NCBI GenBank assembly: GCA_937899365.1
Contig: CALBPH010000057.1
Coordinates: forward strand, 1 to 15,418
DNA length: 15,418 nt
Direction: 5' to 3'
Source: an uncultured Leptolyngbya sp.
GTDB lineage: Bacteria > Cyanobacteriota > Cyanobacteriia > Phormidesmidales > Phormidesmidaceae
A model generated the notes under the pieces. It searched no databases and was not told the origin of the DNA. It saw only the letters and a list, made by a program, of their open reading frames with translations. Every line of letters starts with the position of its first letter. Position 1 is the first letter of the stretch. Position numbers and translations under genes: made by a program. Of this stretch, positions 13,580-15,418 are shown one piece after another.

Positions 13580-13656
13580 GATGGTATCGCTTGTCTAGCA
13601 CGGCATGCTGTTGCCGTTTTGGTTTTTTGAATCAGCCTGTCCCGCCTAACTCCAGT

Positions 13657-14223
13657 ATGGAGCCTTTGACACGCACTCAGGTGCTGGTTGCGATCGCAGC
13701 AACGGCCCTCGTGTTGTTTTTAGTGGCACGCCTTTGGCTCCTGTTTGATTCAGTTGAGCAGCTACCGAGTCAGCTCGGGCTGTATCCGGTGACCATCGGC
13801 TTACTGCTAGGCCTAGGGATTACGGCGGTTAGTGGTGTGCTTTATCGTGTATGGCCCACCTATCGCCGCAGCGCTGAAGTGTACTTGGACTACATATTAA
13901 AGCCCCTGGTTTTACCCGATGTTGTTTGGTTAGGTCTGTTGCCTGGGATTAGCGAAGAGCTCCTTTTTCGAGGGGTGATGTTACCTGCGTTGGGCGCTAA
14001 CTTTTTGGCCTTGGGGTTATCTAGCCTCTGTTTTGGATTGTTACACATGAGTGACTTACGCCAATGGCCTTATATGCTGTGGGCCACCTGTGTCGGTGGG
14101 TTGCTCGGTTACAGCGCCCTGGCTAGTCAAAATCTACTGGTTCCTGTTGTGGCCCATGTGTTTACCAATTTAGTGTCAAGTTTAGTGTGGAAGCTAAAAT
14201 CTGCTAATCTAGCTGCACGTTAA
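13657..14223 (+). CDS. CPBP-family intramembrane glutamic protease
   Basis: A 188-residue polytopic membrane protein of the CAAX protease/bacteriocin-processing (CPBP, Abi) family, related to Rce1. The active site is complete: SEELLFRG with Glu100, Glu101 and Arg105, FGLLHM with His130, and HVFTN with His167 and Asn171. About five or six hydrophobic segments are visible, the first at roughly 8-30 and others near 43-63, 88-98, 113-130, 138-155 and 158-175. The family cuts substrates in or near membranes; in cyanobacteria and plastids members are mostly of unknown substrate. ATG 13657 is preferred because the frame's earlier start, TTG 13591, adds a Cys-rich stretch (TACCCRFGF) not typical of the family; neither has a good ribosome binding site. 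A HIP1 octamer is at 13690. The next gene begins 16 bases after its stop, so they are probably co-transcribed. Confidence 0.87.
   Translation: MEPLTRTQVLVAIAATALVLFLVARLWLLFDSVEQLPSQLGLYPVTIGLLLGLGITAVSGVLYRVWPTYRRSAEVYLDYILKPLVLPDVVWLGLLPGISEELLFRGVMLPALGANFLALGLSSLCFGLLHMSDLRQWPYMLWATCVGGLLGYSALASQNLLVPVVAHVFTNLVSSLVWKLKSANLAAR
13690..13697. repeat. HIP1 octamer
   Basis: GCGATCGC near the 5' end of the CPBP protease gene. Confidence 0.9.
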
Positions 14224-14239
14224 AAGTCTCCGCGTTTTG

Positions 14240-14635
14240 GTGTCTATTTCGAATCTACAGCCATTAAAAGCGGTTGGTGTGCCTAATGTTGACCAAATTT
14301 TAGGGTTGGCGGTCTTTGATTCCATGGGGTTGCCGTGTGACTGTTTTATCACGCCGCAACATAAAGACACTGAATGGGTGCAGTTGGTTTTTCAGTCTTT
14401 AGGGCTTCAACAGCTCATGACTTCTGCCATGGAGCTGCCTGAATTAGAGCACGTGATGATTCGTACGAAGATCGGCAATATTATTGTTGTGTACCGCCAT
14501 CAGCGCTATGTAGCTCTGCTAGTTAAGCGAGCATTGCCCCAAGAGCGACCCCAGATAGATATCAACCTGGTGGACTGGGTCTGCAATTTTGAGGCGACGG
14601 TTGTGAGAAGCCACACTAATTTTAGAGCGGTTTAA
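14240..14635 (+). CDS. Roadblock/LC7-like small protein
   Basis: A 131-residue protein with the alternating pattern of roadblock/LC7 (MglB-like) domains: ILGLAVFDSMGLPCDCF as the first strand pair, a central helix (EWVQLVFQSLGLQQLMTSA), then HVMIRTKIGNIIVVYRHQRYVALLVKR as the later strands. In bacteria such domains regulate small Ras-like GTPases or act as dimeric scaffolds; no GTPase gene is in the window. Assignment is by pattern, so moderate. GTG 14240 and TTG 14237 are adjacent possible starts; I use GTG. It follows the CPBP gene by 16 bases and converges with the ABC ATPase gene: the two stop codons overlap within TTAA at 14632-14635. Confidence 0.7.
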   Translation: MSISNLQPLKAVGVPNVDQILGLAVFDSMGLPCDCFITPQHKDTEWVQLVFQSLGLQQLMTSAMELPELEHVMIRTKIGNIIVVYRHQRYVALLVKRALPQERPQIDINLVDWVCNFEATVVRSHTNFRAV

Positions 14636-15372
14636 TGTCTAACGTAGGTTAGACGTCCATCCTGAATTTGCACAACGGGATGATTGGACGCTCGCACGAG
14701 CTGCTCATCATGGGTGGTCACGATGACCGTGATGCCCATGGTGTTGAGCTTTTCTAAAATTTTGATCACCTGGCGTGAGTTGTCCCCATCTAAATTGCCT
14801 GTGGGTTCATCGGCTAGTAATAGCGGTGGGGTGCTAACAACGGCACGGGCGATGCTCACTCGCTGCTGCTCGCCCCCCGAGAGCTGATCGGGAAAACAGC
14901 TGGCTTTATGTTGCAGACCTACCATGCGTAGGGTGGGGCGTAAGCGTCGGGTAATCTCCCGGCGGCTATAGCCTTGGGCCCAAAGGACAAAGGATACATT
15001 CTCAGCAACGGTGCGTCGGGGGATGAGTTTGTAATCTTGAAATACAATACCAATGCGCCGACGGAGCATGGCGAGTCGATTGCCCTTGAGCTTAGCGAGG
15101 TTTTGCTCATCGACAATAATGTCACCTGATGTCGCCCGCTCTTGGCCATATAGCAGTTTCAGCAGCGTGGATTTTCCTGCACCGGATGGCCCTGTGACAA
15201 ATAAGAAATCACCTTTGTTGACCGTCAGATTTAGATTTTTTAGTGCCTGACTACCATTGTCGTAGGTCTTATTGACGCCAGCTAGTGTCACCAGTGTTGG
15301 TTTGGGGCTAGGGGCAGCAGCTGCCTGTGTTTTTGGAGCTGATTGCTGGGTTGGTGATGCTATAGGGGGCAC
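14632..15372 (-). CDS. ftsE: FtsE-like ABC transporter ATPase (5' end uncertain)
   Basis: An ABC ATPase of at least 246 residues. Walker A is GPSGAGKST (61-69), Q-loop Gln112 (VFQDYKLI), signature LSGGEQQR (164-171), Walker B LLLADEPTGNLD (184-195) and H-loop His221 (TTHDEQL), all intact. LLYGQERATSGDI and DYKLIPRRTVAENV fit FtsE, which together with the membrane protein FtsX controls cell-wall hydrolases at division; LolD/MacB-type ATPases are the main alternative. The first 25 residues are Ala/Pro/Gln-rich and precede the domain. The GTG at 15372 has no ribosome binding site and the frame stays open to the window edge (T-R-R-A-V-R-F-Q-T upstream), so the true start may lie outside. No ftsX follows: the next gene is convergent. 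Confidence 0.82.
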   Translation of the reverse strand: MPPIASPTQQSAPKTQAAAAPSPKPTLVTLAGVNKTYDNGSQALKNLNLTVNKGDFLFVTGPSGAGKSTLLKLLYGQERATSGDIIVDEQNLAKLKGNRLAMLRRRIGIVFQDYKLIPRRTVAENVSFVLWAQGYSRREITRRLRPTLRMVGLQHKASCFPDQLSGGEQQRVSIARAVVSTPPLLLADEPTGNLDGDNSRQVIKILEKLNTMGITVIVTTHDEQLVRASNHPVVQIQDGRLTYVRH

Positions 15373-15418
15373 TACCGCAGCTGTCTGAAACCTTACAGCA
15401 CGTCTTGTTTGAGTTTGT

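Noticed and set aside
13591..13656. N-terminal extension of the CPBP protein from TTG 13591
   Set aside because: No ribosome binding site, and the Cys-rich 22 residues do not resemble the family N-terminus.
1..15418. CRISPR array, insertion sequence or prophage
   Set aside because: No regularly spaced repeats, no transposase or integrase frame and no terminal inverted repeats flanked by target duplications were seen.

Overview
The window looks like ordinary chromosome of a cyanobacterium. Evidence: a cyanobacterial-type glutamate-cysteine ligase, a citrate synthase and a 2-Cys peroxiredoxin of the kinds found there, an HNH protein and several small proteins of cyanobacterial character, tRNA genes without an encoded CCA, and three copies of the HIP1 octamer GCGATCGC (3886, 12205, 13690). 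Genus cannot be fixed from sequence alone; an Acaryochloris-like organism is only a guess. I see no prophage, insertion sequence, CRISPR array or biosynthetic cluster.

Layout. 1-3184 (minus): HNH protein -> DHH phosphoesterase -> SixA-like phosphohistidine phosphatase -> citrate synthase (cut by the window edge). 3292-4598 (plus): alanine racemase, then tRNA-Ser(GCU), whose promoter sits in the end of the racemase gene. 4630-5940 (minus): a peroxiredoxin-like protein and, upstream of it, a 2-Cys peroxiredoxin. 6172-6243 (minus): tRNA-Met(CAU). 6407-8614 (minus): a LysM/M23 cell-wall peptidase with a strong terminator and a long structured 5' leader. 9190-11081 (minus): TrmL-type tRNA methyltransferase and glutamate-cysteine ligase. 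11664-12233 (plus): START/SRPBCC-fold protein. 12539-12715 (minus): tRNA-Glu(UUC) with clear promoter and terminator. 12774-13055 (minus): small acidic hypothetical protein. 13482-14635 (plus): two tiny coupled ORFs, a CPBP intramembrane protease and a roadblock-like protein. 14632-15372 (minus): FtsE-like ABC ATPase, convergent with the previous gene.

Functionally this is a housekeeping mosaic: central carbon entry to the TCA cycle, D-alanine supply and peptidoglycan hydrolysis, thiol redox defence (two peroxiredoxin-family proteins and the first enzyme of glutathione synthesis), tRNA supply and modification. The most interesting signals are not new protein systems but expression control: (i) the ~190-nt leader of the M23 peptidase, which can form two mutually exclusive stems and has partial resemblance to c-di-AMP (ydaO) riboswitches; (ii) a sixA gene with no ATG/GTG/TTG before its catalytic motif but with a well-placed AGGAG in front of an ATT codon; (iii) two overlapping short ORFs with strong ribosome binding sites ahead of the CPBP protease.
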